Below, one piece after another: positions 1 to 12,768 of a stretch of DNA of 64,000 bases. The notes under the pieces are model-generated. The model saw only the letters and a list, made by a program, of their open reading frames with translations. It was not told the DNA's origin and did no database searches. Position numbers and translations under genes: made by a program. The stretch covers positions 124,001-188,000 of the forward strand of contig JAVTVJ010000536.1 of NCBI GenBank assembly GCA_034509425.1. The letters are read 5' to 3'. This DNA is from Eopsaltria australis. Lineage: Eukaryota; Chordata; Aves; Passeriformes; Petroicidae. Position 1 is the first letter of the stretch; each line of letters begins with the position of its first letter.

Positions 1-174
1 TCCAGCATCTAGAATCACTATTTGTGCCATAAGAGACAGTGAAATGATGAATGTCATGCAAAAGAGAAATTTCCAACTGCCAAATTACCTCTTGACTCTC
101 TTTTGTACTGGGTTGTACAGTATTTTTGCCCACCTATCACATGATCACATTGCTCATCTGTTCGTCTAACTTGT

Positions 175-1125
175 TGTCTTGGTTTGAAAGACAGGTGTCT
201 GTTAAGGAAGGCAGGAGTTTCCCTTGGAATGGGAAACTGTAACCCCTCTCCTTCCGAATTATTATTAATTTGAAAACAAGAGGCTCTCAGGCAAAGATAT
301 GGGAATAGGAATAACAGTTCTTTACTAATATTTAAAGCAAGGCTAACAAATAACAACAACTATAACGTTAACTAACAAACAGAACTAGAAACTCAGTGGC
401 AACTTGTTCGGCTTCAGGCACCTTTTCCCTTTGGTGCAGTTTCAGTCACAGCTTGAAGGGGGCGCTCTGGGTGTGATGATTCCCCGGTGGCTGCAGGGGC
501 GCTCTGGGTGTGATGATTCCCCGGCGGCTGCAGGGGGTGCTCCGGCGTGAGCTCAGATAGCACACGGCAATGGCAGCTGCCTGAGGCAGGGAAAGATGGA
601 GGAGAGCCTTTGTTCTACAGACTCTCGGGGGGGGGGCAGCTGGTGTCGGTGCCGCATCAGGATCTCTGGACACAGGGAGCTGGGACGGTAAGAGGTCCCG
701 GCGTGCAGGGGAAGCCCCGCTACAATGTAGCGAAGAAACTCGGAGCGGCGAGGAGGAGCGGGGGAGAGACCGGCTGGTGGCAGGCAGCTCCCGATGGGGC
801 AGAGAGGGAAAAAACTCACAGCAGACAGACCGGCAGCTCCGTGCTGGTTTCTCAGGGGGCCGTGGTTTCAGCAGACAGCAGCTCCGACTGTCCCGCTCCG
901 AGGGTCCCGAGCAAGAGAGAGAGTGACCTCCCCCCTGCCCTTGCTTTTCAGTCTCCAAAATCTTGCGTTGTCAGGCTCTGTGTCCATGAGGGCAATTCTG
1001 CCCCACTCTGCCAAGGAGAAAGGCCCTAGCCTTGTGCTTTGTTTCTCTTAAGTACTCAGCCATTTGTCTCTTAGCAACCCACGGGAGAAAAATTCCTGAG
1101 GAAAAACTAAATCTAACCTCCAACA
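175..1125 (-). mobile_element. Solo LTR, family A (copy 1)
   Basis: A 951-bp solo LTR bounded by TG and CA and flanked by the exact 5-bp duplication CTTGT (170-174 and 1126-1130). The sense strand is minus: read that way, the 3' end carries an ATTAGTAAAG poly(A)-like signal, as in the other members. Further copies lie at 21965-22930 and 23625-24550, and parts are in the mosaic at 17026-18490. The GC-rich middle (about 461-550) holds 2.5 copies of a roughly 37-bp tandem unit. Open frames across this GC-rich part are shadows, not genes. Internal retroviral sequence is absent, so LTR-LTR recombination has removed it. Family name is unknown to me; the 5-bp duplication fits several ERV classes. 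Confidence 0.9.
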
Positions 1126-3575
1126 CTTGTGGTGACTTCCAATTAAATTTTAAACATTCTGTAAGGGGATAAGAGAGGCTTAGCTTGAGAGGAAGGCAGG
1201 GGAAACTTGGCCATTGTCAATCCCCATTGGAGACAAGTGACTGAGCAAGTGGAACCTGCAGTTGTCTGATCAGTCAGCATGCAGGAAGGTCAGACACAGC
1301 CATGGCATGGCTCTGCCTCCTTCCCAGGTGACAGACCAGAGCACTGTGAAGGGCGCTTTGGGGCAAGGAGTGGAAGCTGAGTTTCAATGCACAAGAGGCA
1401 CCAAGGACGTAAAGGTGATGCTTAGAGGCAGTGATGTGAAGCATCATGAAAATTTTTGCCTGAGAAAATTTGGGTGAGAGTTATGGGCTGGTCTAGCAGA
1501 CAAAAGACAAAAAAAAAAAAAAAAAAAATTAGAAAGAGATCTGCTCTTCCCAAAACTATCATTATTATTTCCCTTTTTCCTTCGTGTGTAGATTTGGCAA
1601 ACTCTTTAGGGCTATTTCTTCTAAAAAATACTGGGTTTTTCTACGTTCTATAGAAGACTTGCTTCTCCCTGCATTGGCATAACTGAGATAAACACTAAAT
1701 ATAGTAGAATTAATCAGTTATGCCAAAGATAATTTTGGCTTAGTGTGGGTCTACCAGGCAGTGCACTGAAGTGCCCCTAAAAGCTGATATAGCTGCATGT
1801 CACACTGCTATGCAGAAATACTGTCTTGTGTTTCAAAAACTGATACACTGGGGGCCCTTACAACAGTGTCTCATAAACACATACCATATTTTGAGTCACA
1901 TTTTTTCTTTGGTTGCTGGTGTTCTGATTCAGTTCTTCGTCATAGATATGCCACTGCAGAGCATGTAGGCATGTATTTTTTCACTGTGCTGAATAATAGG
2001 AGACTCATATTTGTGGAAAACAGCAGAATTAGAAAGTATTTCTGGTATACTATACAATAAATATCTTTGATATAAAGGTGGGCAGCTGCTTCTTTATAAT
2101 CTCACTTGTCAGAAGATGCTGTACTCCTTTCCCTCTGCAGTTTTAGTACTGCTGTTCAACGAACTCATAAAAAGGTAGTTTGTAATTATAAGAAATTTAT
2201 TATTCACCTGATTCCATTTCATAGTGCTATAGTTGTCATACATCAGAGTTAATACTAATTGGCACACTTATAGCAAGATTATAAAAGGTTAAAATAGGCA
2301 TGCAATATCCAAATATTTTCCCCGAGTAAATGCCTTTATTGGCAAGGCAGGGAATCTTCCTCTCCTCTCTCCTCTCCTCTCCTCTCCTCTCCTCTCCTCT
2401 CCTCTCCTCTCCTCTCCTCTCCTCTCCTCTCCTCTCCTCTCCTCTCCTCTCCTCTCCTCCCTCCCTTCCCCACAGTTATTTTACAGTTTTATGTACACTG
2501 AAATACCTCTGAGATAAGGTCTGAATAATCTCTCTTCCTGCCTTCCCTTCTAGAAAACTAGTAACTATCAGTCCTAGTGATTGTGATACTGCCTGGAGAG
2601 GTAGAATTTGTGGGGTTAAACTATACCAGAGAAAATAAGTCAAACATGAGTCTCGCTCATGATTCCTTGGGGAGGGTGCATTAAACACCATGTTATTCTT
2701 TTCCTTAAAGGACAAGATTGACTCATAATTAGTTGTTTGAAAAAATACAGTGTGGGCTTATCTTCAAATATATTATTTCCCTCTCAACAAAGGAACATTC
2801 TTGAGACTTTGAGGGAGATTGTCCTACCTTCAGATACCTAGCTCCAGAGACTGCAGTGTGTCTGTACAAACTGTCATCCTGGTTTTCCTAAGACTTGATA
2901 GAGATAGACCAAAATGTGCTTTAAGAGTTTTCTGCACAGAAGTCTAGAAGACTTGTAGAAGCATAGAAGGGCTTTTTTTCTTCTAAATTTTATGGCTTTG
3001 AGTGACCTAAACTTAGATCCTCAGCTCAACTGACAGGAAAATAAAGACCAGGTAAAAATCCATTATGTATCTCACCTTTTTTTCTTTATATATTTTATAA
3101 ATTTTTCAATATTAATTTAATTTTTCTTTTATTGTATGTTACAGTGATTTTTTTCTGCCAGGAAATCTGAAGAATTTATTGTTTCTTAAGGATTAAAAAT
3201 ATGACCAAAAGCAGAGAACTGAATCCTTCAAATGCAAATCTCAGAAAGACACTAATTTTATGCTTCCTTTTCTATAGTAGTAACACGTAGAGCTTGTAAC
3301 TCCCTAAGTATCAGTGAGGAGAAGCAAATTCACTTCAAGTTAATAGGGAGCTGTACCTCATATATGGAGAACTTGAGATGATTGAGTTCTGCTATCAAAA
3401 TGGCTAAAGTTGGAATTTTGTGGCTGGCTAGGCATCATAATAATTTCTTATCAGAGTAGAGCTAGTGTTGGGAAAGGCCATTAGTTATCAGTGGTTACCC
3501 TTTTGTTTACTTCCCCCCCCTCCCCCTTTTTTAAAGCAGGTGAATCTCAGAAAAATGTTAGTTCATAGTAATAAA
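1126..3575. other. Non-coding stretch, no gene seen
   Basis: AT-rich sequence without a credible coding frame. It holds an A-run near 1510-1527, a pentanucleotide satellite at 2358-2460 and a T-rich tract near 3100-3140. No RNA gene or repeat end is recognised apart from these. Confidence 0.6.
2358..2460. repeat. (CCTCT)n pentanucleotide microsatellite
   Basis: About 20 nearly perfect copies of CCTCT in tandem, with the first few units irregular. The plus strand is pure pyrimidine, so the tract could adopt triplex (H-DNA) structure. The Leu-Ser-Ser-Pro open frame over it is a by-product of the repeat. Confidence 0.97.
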
Positions 3576-3948
3576 ATCATAGAAGAGTTTGGGTTGGGAG
3601 AGACCTTTAAAGGTCATTTAATTCAACTAACCTGCAATGACCAATGACATCTTCAACTAGATCAGATTTCCCAGAGCTCCATCCAACTTAACCTTGAATG
3701 TGTCCAGGAACGGGGCATTTACCATCTTGCTGGGCAACCTGTTGCAGTGTTTTACCACACCCATTGTAAAAAATGTCTTCCTTATATGTAGTCTGAATTC
3801 ACCCTCCTTTAGTTTAAAAACTCTAAAATTATTTAAGGGAGGTAACAAGCTTTCCCCTGAGCCTTCCCTCCTCCAGGGTGAACAAACCCAGCTCCCTCAG
3901 CCTGTCCTCATAGCAGAGGTCCTCCAGCCCTGTGATCATTTTTGTGGC

Positions 3949-5589
3949 TGTCGTGGTTTTAGTTTGCTTATTCAGGTTTGTGGCTAAATGCCAGCACACT
4001 TACCTAAATTTACTTGATTGCTTGTTGTGAGATAAGGATTAGGAGTAGGCAAAGCAGGCTCAAACTTTATAAAGTACAAAGAAGTTTTATTAATATATCT
4101 AAGACAAAGGGAAAAAAGGAAAACAAAAACTCACGAAAAAAAAACCAGAACAAACTCCCCAGACCACCCCTCCTTCCCCACCTCTCCATTTCATTCTCCC
4201 TGACAACATACAAAAGACAACACTTTGACTTCCAGTCAGTTTACCACCTCAGAAACAGCTCTTGTTCCAGTTCATTTAGGAAGAGAAGTTTCTTTTGCTT
4301 ACACCATGGATCTTCTGTAAGAAAAATACAGTTTTTATGGGTCTTCTGCCTCACCATTAACCGCCGCCCGAGTAAAGTCCAGCTTAATGGTGGATCTCTC
4401 CCACACCAGTAGCCTTCCCACAGCCACTATGGTGGGTTATGAACAGTCCACAGGGTACCTGTTTTAAGGATGCTTAGTTCAATTGCAGCACAAAGAAAAT
4501 CCCTTCTTCTGTGCTTAGCAGCACAGGTTCTCCTGACAACTCAGGTTCTCTAGCATTCTCCCCGGGACCAGGGCTCTGAGTCACAGCCTCTCCTCTCTCT
4601 TGGTTCTAGTTTCTCATCAGGCTGTACTTTTTCAACACTTACTTGTCTGTACTTAGGTATTTCAGTTCATTGGCTGCAATAAGAACCTCACATCCCCCTT
4701 TGGACTATATCTTCATATATTACAGAGAATTTATTAGCTCAGTCCCCAACCATGGTTCTCCAAAAGAGTTTTCAGCTTCACTCTTGAAGCAACTTCCCAT
4801 GCACCTCCCTCTAGGTATCAGTTCTGCTTTCTTCACTGACTGTAAAGTCTCTGCGCTGCACTATGTAGATGTCCTCACTCGTTCCTCTCTCTGCGAGGAA
4901 GGATGGGTGTCTGTGAGTTTAGTCCAGGCATGGAGAGAGTTAATCTCTGTCTCTCTCTCTCCGGCAGTGTGAGGATCACGTGCTCTTTGCCGGGCTGTTT
5001 GAACAGGTCCGAGCTGGATGCCAGACGCTCTCAAGAGTCTCTGCCCGGCTCTGCGGAGCTGGCTCGGCCTGGTAGGGCCATCTGGGCCCGGGATGACAGG
5101 GCAGGGCCTGGCCCGAGCTGGATGGAGTCCGGCCCGGTCCTTGCCTGGCCCGGCTCTCCCTCTTGTGTAGCTGACACACCGGCTGAGCTGGATTTGCTGA
5201 AAATTCCAATCGTTTCCTCCCCCATGCCTGCCCGGCTGCAGCGGCACGGCTGCCGTAAAAACCTCCCTTCCCCCCCCCCATCCCTCCTTTGGAAAGGCGG
5301 GGGGGGGGGGAAAGCGCTTGGGCCTCACCAGTGAGAGAAGCAGGAGCTGCTCCTCTCTACACAGCAGCAGCAGGTCCAAAGAGGAAGAGCGTCAGAGAGT
5401 CTCTGCTTATATATGGTTTTTTCCTTGAAGGCGGACCAACTTTTTAATTGGTTTACCTACCTATCAATTCTTAAAACTACCTGATTATTGGCTCTCTCTC
5501 TCTCGCAGGAAGGAAGTTGTATTTCTTCCTGCATTCCTGCAGCCCAGATCACTTCCTAGATTTTGACCCCTCTGGCCTAACCCAGGACA
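3949..5589 (-). mobile_element. Family B LTR (1.64 kb) inside CR1
   Basis: On the minus strand the LTR runs from TGTCCTGGGTTAG-type sequence (at 5589) to CCACGACA (at 3949). It is closely similar along its length to 53460-55066 and, in reverse, to 45931-47548, so all three belong to one family of about 1.6 kb. Sense-strand features shared with those copies are a TATATATGG-like box in the middle and an AATAAA signal near the 3' end. Unlike its sisters it is not a clean solo LTR: it is followed at 5590 by extra sequence that looks like the internal 3' end, and no target duplication matches. It interrupts the CR1 at 3948/5814. Confidence 0.88.
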
Positions 5590-5813
5590 TTCCACCTCTC
5601 GCCTTCAGGAAAAACCATATATAAGACTTATTATCAAAATTACATTAATTATACAATCTTTACTTAGAATAAGAAAAATTACTAAACTAAGCAGAAAGCT
5701 TCTTACACAAACCTCCACCTCTAGACTTTATATGACTACTACAATACACAGTTTCTACTACCATTTACTTTATCTTGTATTTTAATACATGCTTTGCCTA
5801 TTATTTCTCCTAT
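5590..5813 (-). mobile_element. Internal 3' tail of the family B ERV with polypurine tract
   Basis: About 220 bp between the LTR and the resumed CR1. Read on the minus strand, the base string next to the LTR start is GGCGAGAGGTGGAA, a plausible polypurine tract for plus-strand priming. The rest is AT-rich without an ORF. I read the unit as a 3' LTR plus the end of the internal region, with the rest of the provirus lost. The right border near 5813 is set only by where CR1 resumes. Confidence 0.6.
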
Positions 5814-5951
5814 GCTGGACTTGCTCCAACAGGTTATTTCCTGTGCTCAGGACACCAGAGTTGGATGCAGTACTCCAGATGGGATTCCTCAAGAGCAAAG
5901 GAGAGGGAGAGAATCACCTCCCCTGACCTGGTGACCATGCTTCTTTAGGTG

Positions 5952-6619
5952 CGTGTGGTGGCTGTTGAAGCTAAGAATAACACCCCCCGAAAAAGCCCTT
6001 GGTGAAACAGACCCAAGGAGCAGCAGGATCCCCCCTTGGGCAGGGCAAGGTGTGGTAGACTCCGAGTTGGGGTGTGTTCTTAGTGAGCCAGCCGCTCGCT
6101 CTCCCCATTGGTTTATGCTTATGTTCATCAATTGTCTATCACCCTCAGTTTCTAGAATGTTCAACTCCGTTCGGTAGTTGGTTGGTTTTCCTCCTTGTCC
6201 TTCTCTCAGCCCCCTCCCTGGAATACCCTCCGTTGGTCCCCTTCCCCTCGTCCCTCCCTTGTCCCTCCTCGGTGCCCTGATCTTATTGGTTGTTATGTTC
6301 ACAATAAAGTATGATGCGCGACTGGGCTCGGGGCTCTCAGCCACTGAGGCTCCCGCCCTCAGAGCTCACGGAGCACGGATCCCCCGATACTTTGTTTCAG
6401 TGTTGAAATTCTGGCTCGGGAGCCCGTCGCTTTGCTACAGTTTCTGCAGCCGCGGTAACCTTTGCCTGCCTGCTTCGGAAGACTGCAACCCACGGCTTGG
6501 GGTCCCAGGATCCTGGCGAGCGTGGACCTGACCCCAGGGACACTCCCTCGCCGCTTCTCGGGTAGCTGACTCTAACCCTGGCAGTCAGCCCTCGTCTTGG
6601 AACACCCGAGGGTCGGGGC
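5952..6619 (+). mobile_element. Solo LTR inside CR1
   Basis: A 668-bp insert in the CR1, flanked by the direct repeat AGGTG (5947-5951 and 6620-6624). Joining the flanks across one copy restores the CR1 reading at this spot, which supports the borders. An AATAAA signal lies at 6303-6308, giving plus orientation, followed by a GC-rich R-U5 region. The ends are not a clean TG...CA pair (a TG lies within the left duplication and a CA at 6619-6620), so the exact termini may be off by 1-3 bases. Confidence 0.75.
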
Positions 6620-6727
6620 AGGTGTGGTCCAGGATACAGTCAGCTTTCTGGGGCACATTATCAGCTTGTGTTGAGCTTTCCATTCACCAGCACTCCCAAG
6701 TCCTTCACCTGCAGGTCCTCAATTCAT

Positions 6728-7195
6728 TCATCCCCCAGCCTGTATTGATACCAGGGGATTGCCCTGATCCAGGTGCAGCACTTTGCACTTGGCCTTATTG
6801 AACTTCACGACCTTTCCATGCACCCACTTGTCACACCAGTCCGTGTCCCTCTGCATGGCATCCCATCCCTCATGCATGTCAGCTGCACTGCTCAGCTTGG
6901 TGTCATCTGCAACCTTGTCTAGGGTGCACTTGGATCCCACTCTGTCATTGACAAAGATATTAAATAATATCAGTCCCAGTACAGACCCCTGAGGGACAGC
7001 AATCATCACTGTCTCCATCTGGACATTGAGCCATTGACCACTACTCCTTTGATGAGAACATTCAACCAATTCCTCATCCACAGAACAGTCCATCCATCAA
7101 ATCCATATTTCTCCAATTTAGAGAGAAGGGTGTTGCTGGAGACCATATCAAAGACCTTACAGAAGTCCAGATAGATGACATTCATGGTTTGTTCA
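6728..7195 (-). pseudogene. CR1 ORF2 reverse transcriptase fragment
   Basis: Conceptual translation of the minus strand gives CR1 reverse-transcriptase segments: a YLDF block followed by an [15 protein letters not shown] block (about 7060-7180), then VPQGSVLG and a DDTKL block near the palm domain (about 6890-7000). The pieces fall in two overlapping minus-strand frames (7006-7476 and 6728-7093), so at least one frameshift separates them. The catalytic YADD-type motif appears altered to VADD. This is a decayed fragment of a LINE polymerase with no start or end of its own. Confidence 0.85.
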
Positions 7196-10100
7196 CTGAG
7201 AAGTTCTACTGTCCAATTCAATATTGATGCCATGCAAACAAACTGCCAAAATATAGCACAACAAATCGCTTTAAAGACCGCTTCAAAGGCCACAAGAAAA
7301 ATCAAGAAATTTAACTGGTATTTATTGCATAATCCTATCACTGGTATTAAAATTTGCCATGCATAGCATTTCACTTTAAACCCTGCTGATCTGCAGAGAA
7401 TCCAATAACCTGCTGGAGTGCAAAAACAAGCATTCTTATGCCTAAAAAAAACCAGAGAAATTATTTTATGGCCCATTTTAGAAAACTCTGGAAAAGCCTC
7501 TTTCTCCCTATTGACTGTAGAGGGAATTTACAGATAATTTTCCATGTAATTTACAGTTCTCTCCCAAACTGTAGAAGTGTCAGCCACTCCAGATCTCATG
7601 AACACAATGCAGAGACTTTTCTTACCTCATTGGGAAACAGGTGAAACAATAATTGGGGAAATACCAGGAAAAGTTCATGAATGTTCATCTGTATGTAAAG
7701 CAAATTGGAGCAGATATAGCTAAGAAAGGAGTATAAAGAACAGTTTAGCTGTCAGAGCAGACTGTAAAGAAGTTATGGATCAATCCCTAATGGGTAGGAA
7801 GGACTCTATCAAAAAGAAAGGTGCTCCTACACACAGGGAAATCTGTCTACTTCATTTTCAAAAGTAGGAGTTTGTGTGCATTTGCAGATAACTGTACAAG
7901 TATATTAGAGTTTTTGTCAGATCCAGAAACAGTTCAGAAAATGTTTAGTAGTTATTTTCATGTCTTCAGAACATATCTGCATGCACATTAAAATGTGTTC
8001 AAACTCTTTTAGAAGCTCATTAATTTGATGAAAAAGAATCTTAAATTTAATCAGTATCAGGAGAAAAATAAGTTATGGGAAAAGAAAGTGTTTAAATGAA
8101 GTCAGAGAGATTCAGTCAAATATTAGAAACTCATTTTGTGGCTCTTTGATGCAAAGGTTTTTTCGATAGCTGTTCCATAGCTCCCATACAAGCATATGAG
8201 AGACTAGAGAGAGAGGTCTAGTATAGGATTAATCAGATCCTAATACACACTGATTCCCAGAATATAGGAACAAACCTGTCACTGTTGTTGTGGTGTTTAG
8301 AAATGCTGCCAGACCATCCCAAACTCTGTCCCCCTGAATTTTACAGGGAACATGAAGTCCTCCTTTATTTGAAATTGAAATTCACCTTACCTAAGCTTTT
8401 ATTGGGTATTATGCAGTCACAGAAACCAAGTCATTTTACAGGGGGAAAAGGGTATAAACTAGATATATTTTATACCTAGGGGAGAATCACTAAAAATATT
8501 CTGTTTGCAAAAATATGACTTGAATTTGTGGATTTGAGCAAACTATTTTATAATTTGCTCCACTGCTGCAGTACAGACTAGGGGTAAAGATAGTGTTTAA
8601 AAATCCTTGTCCAACAGGACCAGATAGCAAATAATGACTTGTTTTGATTCTTCGTAATCTGCCACAAATTCGTGCTGTTAGGAAAGAGTTTTTATAGTTC
8701 AGCCATTCTGCACTTTAAAAGCCATAACAGAGAAGACATATCTCTGTCAAAATAAATTTCTTGAAGTACAGTATGAAATAATATATTTGCAAAAAGAAAA
8801 AGTGAATGCATGAAGAATTCCATAAAGATGTGCTCTTCTGCTGTGTACAGATGGTCAGATGCAATTTAGTTTGAAATCCATCATATATGATCTGGTATGA
8901 TTCAGCTTGTCAAATTAAATTCTTGACTGGCTCAGTCTTTAAGAAGTACTAAAGCTTATATAACAGCAATAATTGATCAGCATAGGTCTATTTTCAGAAG
9001 CATCTGATCCTAACCAACTTTGAAAAAGGGAGCATTTTGGCAGAAAATTACTGATCTCAGAAACCAGACTTAAAGACATACGTCTCTTTGGATTTAAGCT
9101 TATGCAAAACAAACAAACAAAAAAACCCCAAACAAACAGACAAAAAAAAAAAAAAAAGAAACCCAAACAGCCGAAAGAAAAAGCCCAAAAAACCCACAGG
9201 TCTTTAGAAGACTGAATTTTATTACTTAAATGAAATTGGAGAGCTTCCCTCCCCTCTCAGAGCACAATATTCAGAAGAATTTCTGAGATGTTATCATTGC
9301 TTTCAGAGAATGGAGAGTTGTGCTTGCATTGGTGTAAGATCCTGGAGCTGTATTGTGATTGTAGAAACCAGAGTTGTACTAGAAAACAAAGGAAAGGGAC
9401 ATCGTAAGAGCTTTCCAAAGGAGCATGACAGGAGCAATGGTTGCTGGGAGGACACTGTCAGAAGCCCTGGACAGAGAAGAGCATTCACTGTGGTGACTTA
9501 TTAGAGACAATGGACTACAGCTGGCCCTAGAAAGAGAGATCCCCTGTCGTCCTTTCCAGAGTAAAAAAAAAAAAGAAAAGTATAATATTTGATAGTAGCA
9601 GGAAAGTTAGAATGAAGCATGGATTTGTACAGCCATTGCACAAAGTTCACATGGACAATCTCCAGCCCAGCCAGACTGCCTGTTCTAGACATGCCTTTTC
9701 CAGTTACAGACTAACAGTATGTCCAAATTGCCTTCTCCATAGCACTGGCATCTTCTGCATACCCTGTTCATCTCTCTAAGAGCAGAAAAATTTCTGGCAA
9801 TGCATTAGCCATCATTCTGCCACATTTAATTAAAAAATATCCATTGTTTCTGCAGAGACATGCTTGACACAGCTTACATGAGATGTGTGCTATATATTTT
9901 TATTTGGATATTTGCTAGTAAACTTCCTTAATTTAACATTAATACTTCTTTATAAACATAGAAAAATGCATTTAGTGAAATAATATTCCAAATTCTCAAT
10001 AAATATACTTCTATACATATTTCTGGTTTTCAGAAGATTTTGGGAATGCCTGCAAAGGGACTGGAGATGTTAAATTTAGTACCTTATACTTGCTAATTTT

Positions 10101-12768
10101 GGACAAATATTTTTCTTTGAATTTTTAGATTGTGTTGTATATTAAATCCAACATACTGGAAGAAAATATATCAGTACTTGGAAAATGTACAGTACAGATA
10201 GGCCATGACATTAAAACCCAAGACACTGGGAAATTTCCATATCAGTTTTTATTCTTTATGTTCCTGCTCTACATGAGTACAGACCCCAGCAGGATACCAG
10301 CTCCACAGAATGCCTACTAAAGCAGCAAAATATGGAGTTCTTAATAGTATGACATAAGAAAGGGGTCAGACTTATAAACGAATTTGCTTTCTGGTTGCTG
10401 GGGAATATGACAAATATCCCACATGGATGCTTTTTCCATTCCACTTGTTAGTGTTTTCTCATAGGCTATTTGTTTGATAACTCTCTTTTTAGTAATAAAA
10501 ATTACTAAATAGCAGATACACTGGGATTTTTTAAGCACTAACATTGAGTATAGTTGAAGTGTATCCTAACGTATTTTTTAAAATATGTTAAAGTATTGTT
10601 TGTTTAGTCTGAATTATTCAAGCTATTTAATCAGAGCTTTAAAAAATTAGGCTTGTAGACAAATATCTCAACTGAGTTTTTAGTGATTTTTTTTCCTCAT
10701 AATAAAAATAGGGCTTTCAGGGTCAATGTTTGCCAAATGTTTCCATAAGTAGCGAATATTTTGCTCCCCTTGCTCACATGCTGTGAATTATAAAAATAAA
10801 TAAATTTGGTAATTTTAATAAAGGCAGAAATTGAGTTATTTTATGCATAACCTAATCACTAGGATGCTCTTTGTTTGATTAAAATGTCAAGAAGGCTATT
10901 AGGAAGCAAAGACAAAAGCAAAAACATTGTTTGAGATAAATAGCCCTCTACCAAAACTCCAGGAATAATCAAAATGTTCTTTGCTTGTGATCCTCTGCTG
11001 AGTTCACCAGACTAGCTCGTTAAAGGGTCAAGAGAAATTCTGCAGCTAAACTGGCTGTAAATTGCACGACCATTTAAGCAAGGAGCCAGACTCAGGGCTC
11101 TCAGAGAGCCCTGTAGTGAGTGAAGCTGGGAAGGTTGCATAAGTCTCTGGAAAAGGCTAACAAGATTTTAGATAATATTGTTGTGGATGTAGATCTTTGC
11201 TCAGAAAACTTTTGTTCTTAGCTGTCACTGAAGAGGCTGTCTGGTTACTCTGTTCCCCTCAAACATACAATCTTGTAGGGAAGGTATTGTCTTACAGAGA
11301 ATTAACTTGAGAAAATCTGATCAATGGACAGTTTATCCTATCCCAGTGGAGCCATAAAGTTTGAATTTTTCATAAGCCTTCATGCACAAGGTAGTACACA
11401 CAGAAAAAATGAGGCAGGATATAAATGTATTAGGCCTGTAACTGTGGCATACTGGATGCTGTTTGTAAAGTTATCCACACTTACTGGAGGAAAAAATGAA
11501 ATTAATTGTCCAAATGCAAATTCCATACTTGAGCTGACTATATAACCCAGAAATCCTGTGTTCTTTGTCATATAATATTTCCTATATATGACACTGCTTA
11601 TTGTGCTGATAGACCTTGTTCTGACTGACTAAAACATCACATAGGAAAAGGGTGAGCATCAAGTGTAGTTACACTGAAAAAGGTAAAAGCCGAATTAAGT
11701 GTTCTGCTGCAGCTTTTTAGGAAAAAAGTTTGCAAGAGTAAAAGCATTTGATGACTGAATTGTGGAAAATAACAGAAAAAGAAGTAATATTCCTTGTGGA
11801 AACTGAAAATATTTCTAACTGAAGTGAGACTTTCACATTTTTGCAGTCTTGAATATTAAAGCATGGTTTGCAGGAGACTCCTTATAACCTTTCATATTAT
11901 TTGCAAACTGAGAACAACATGTGTAAACTTGTGTGTCAAAACACAGACTTCTAATCAATACAGTGGTGACTGACAATCAGTTTCTCAAAAAGATGAAGTT
12001 TTCAGCCCTCTCATTGGTGTTAGTTCTGCTACTCAAATCCTTCAAAATATATGGTGCCTAATTTAGCTTGCAGTTAGCACATAGCATTGATAATGGAAAA
12101 CACCCATGACTTCAAGATATTTGAGCTTAGAAGTGGGTGTAGAAACCAGGTATACTTACAATCTTTGTTCTAATTCCCAAGCTGTTATTGCATTTTATAT
12201 CATTATGCTGGACTACTTGCTGTGGAGAATGAGTATCACTCATCTGATTTGATACCTCTTCAACTGATAGATTATACCACTTAATCAGAGATCCTTTGTA
12301 AGAACACTCACATGTCTGAATTAGTATATCTGTCCAGTTCCATCAAACTACAAGCATTTATTACACGACCAGGTAGAAGGTGTCTTTGTGGGCGGTAAAA
12401 TTTATGCTAAACGGAAAGCATACTCCTTGGAACGAAACACTAAGACACTTCAGAACTCTATACTGTTGTATAAACAACCATTTCTAATCTAGGGACTAAA
12501 AATTAACATGATAGCTGGGTGGCATGATAACATATTGCAGAGATAGCAGAGATTAGCTTTGTTTTACAAAAAAAAAAAAAAAAGAGTTTAGAAAGGACTC
12601 CCATTTATTACAAAAGGAATTTTGTAGGTGCTTGTTTCAGAAAGTTTCTTAAACTGCATAGTTGTTGGCAGCAGACCAGATGCCTTTTTTGTCCTTGAAT
12701 TTCACAACACTATGAAGATTGGAAAATGAAACATAGTTTGGAAATTATGTACATATTACTTAATCGTG
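7196..12768. other. Non-coding stretch, no gene seen
   Basis: AT-rich single-copy-looking sequence. Short homopurine and A-runs occur near 9120-9180 and 12570-12583. No frame exceeds what chance gives, and no repeat ends, RNA genes or splice-delimited exons stand out. Confidence 0.6.

Larger units (their letters stand above)
3576..7195 (-). mobile_element. CR1 LINE, 5'-truncated, split by two LTR insertions
   Basis: The plus strand begins with the reverse complement of the CR1 3' end (tcatagaa, then a conserved 3' UTR block near 3590-3650). CR1 sequence continues to about 3948, resumes at about 5814-5951, and resumes again at about 6620-7195 in the reverse-transcriptase part of ORF2. The gaps are filled by a family-B LTR with an internal tail (3949-5813) and a second LTR (5952-6619). 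CR1 is the main avian LINE. This copy is a dead 5'-truncated insertion, clearly older than the LTRs inside it. The left end is fixed by the CR1 3' terminus; the right end near 7195 is approximate. Confidence 0.9.

Noticed and set aside
446..1051. Long overlapping ORFs on both strands
   Set aside because: They lie wholly in a GC-rich solo LTR, recur in its other copies, and match no motif.
2330..2512. Leu-Ser-Ser-Pro repeat protein
   Set aside because: Translation of the (CCTCT)n microsatellite.
4861..5379. 172-codon minus-strand ORF
   Set aside because: Lies inside a family B LTR; the copies at 46241 and 54447 break it differently.
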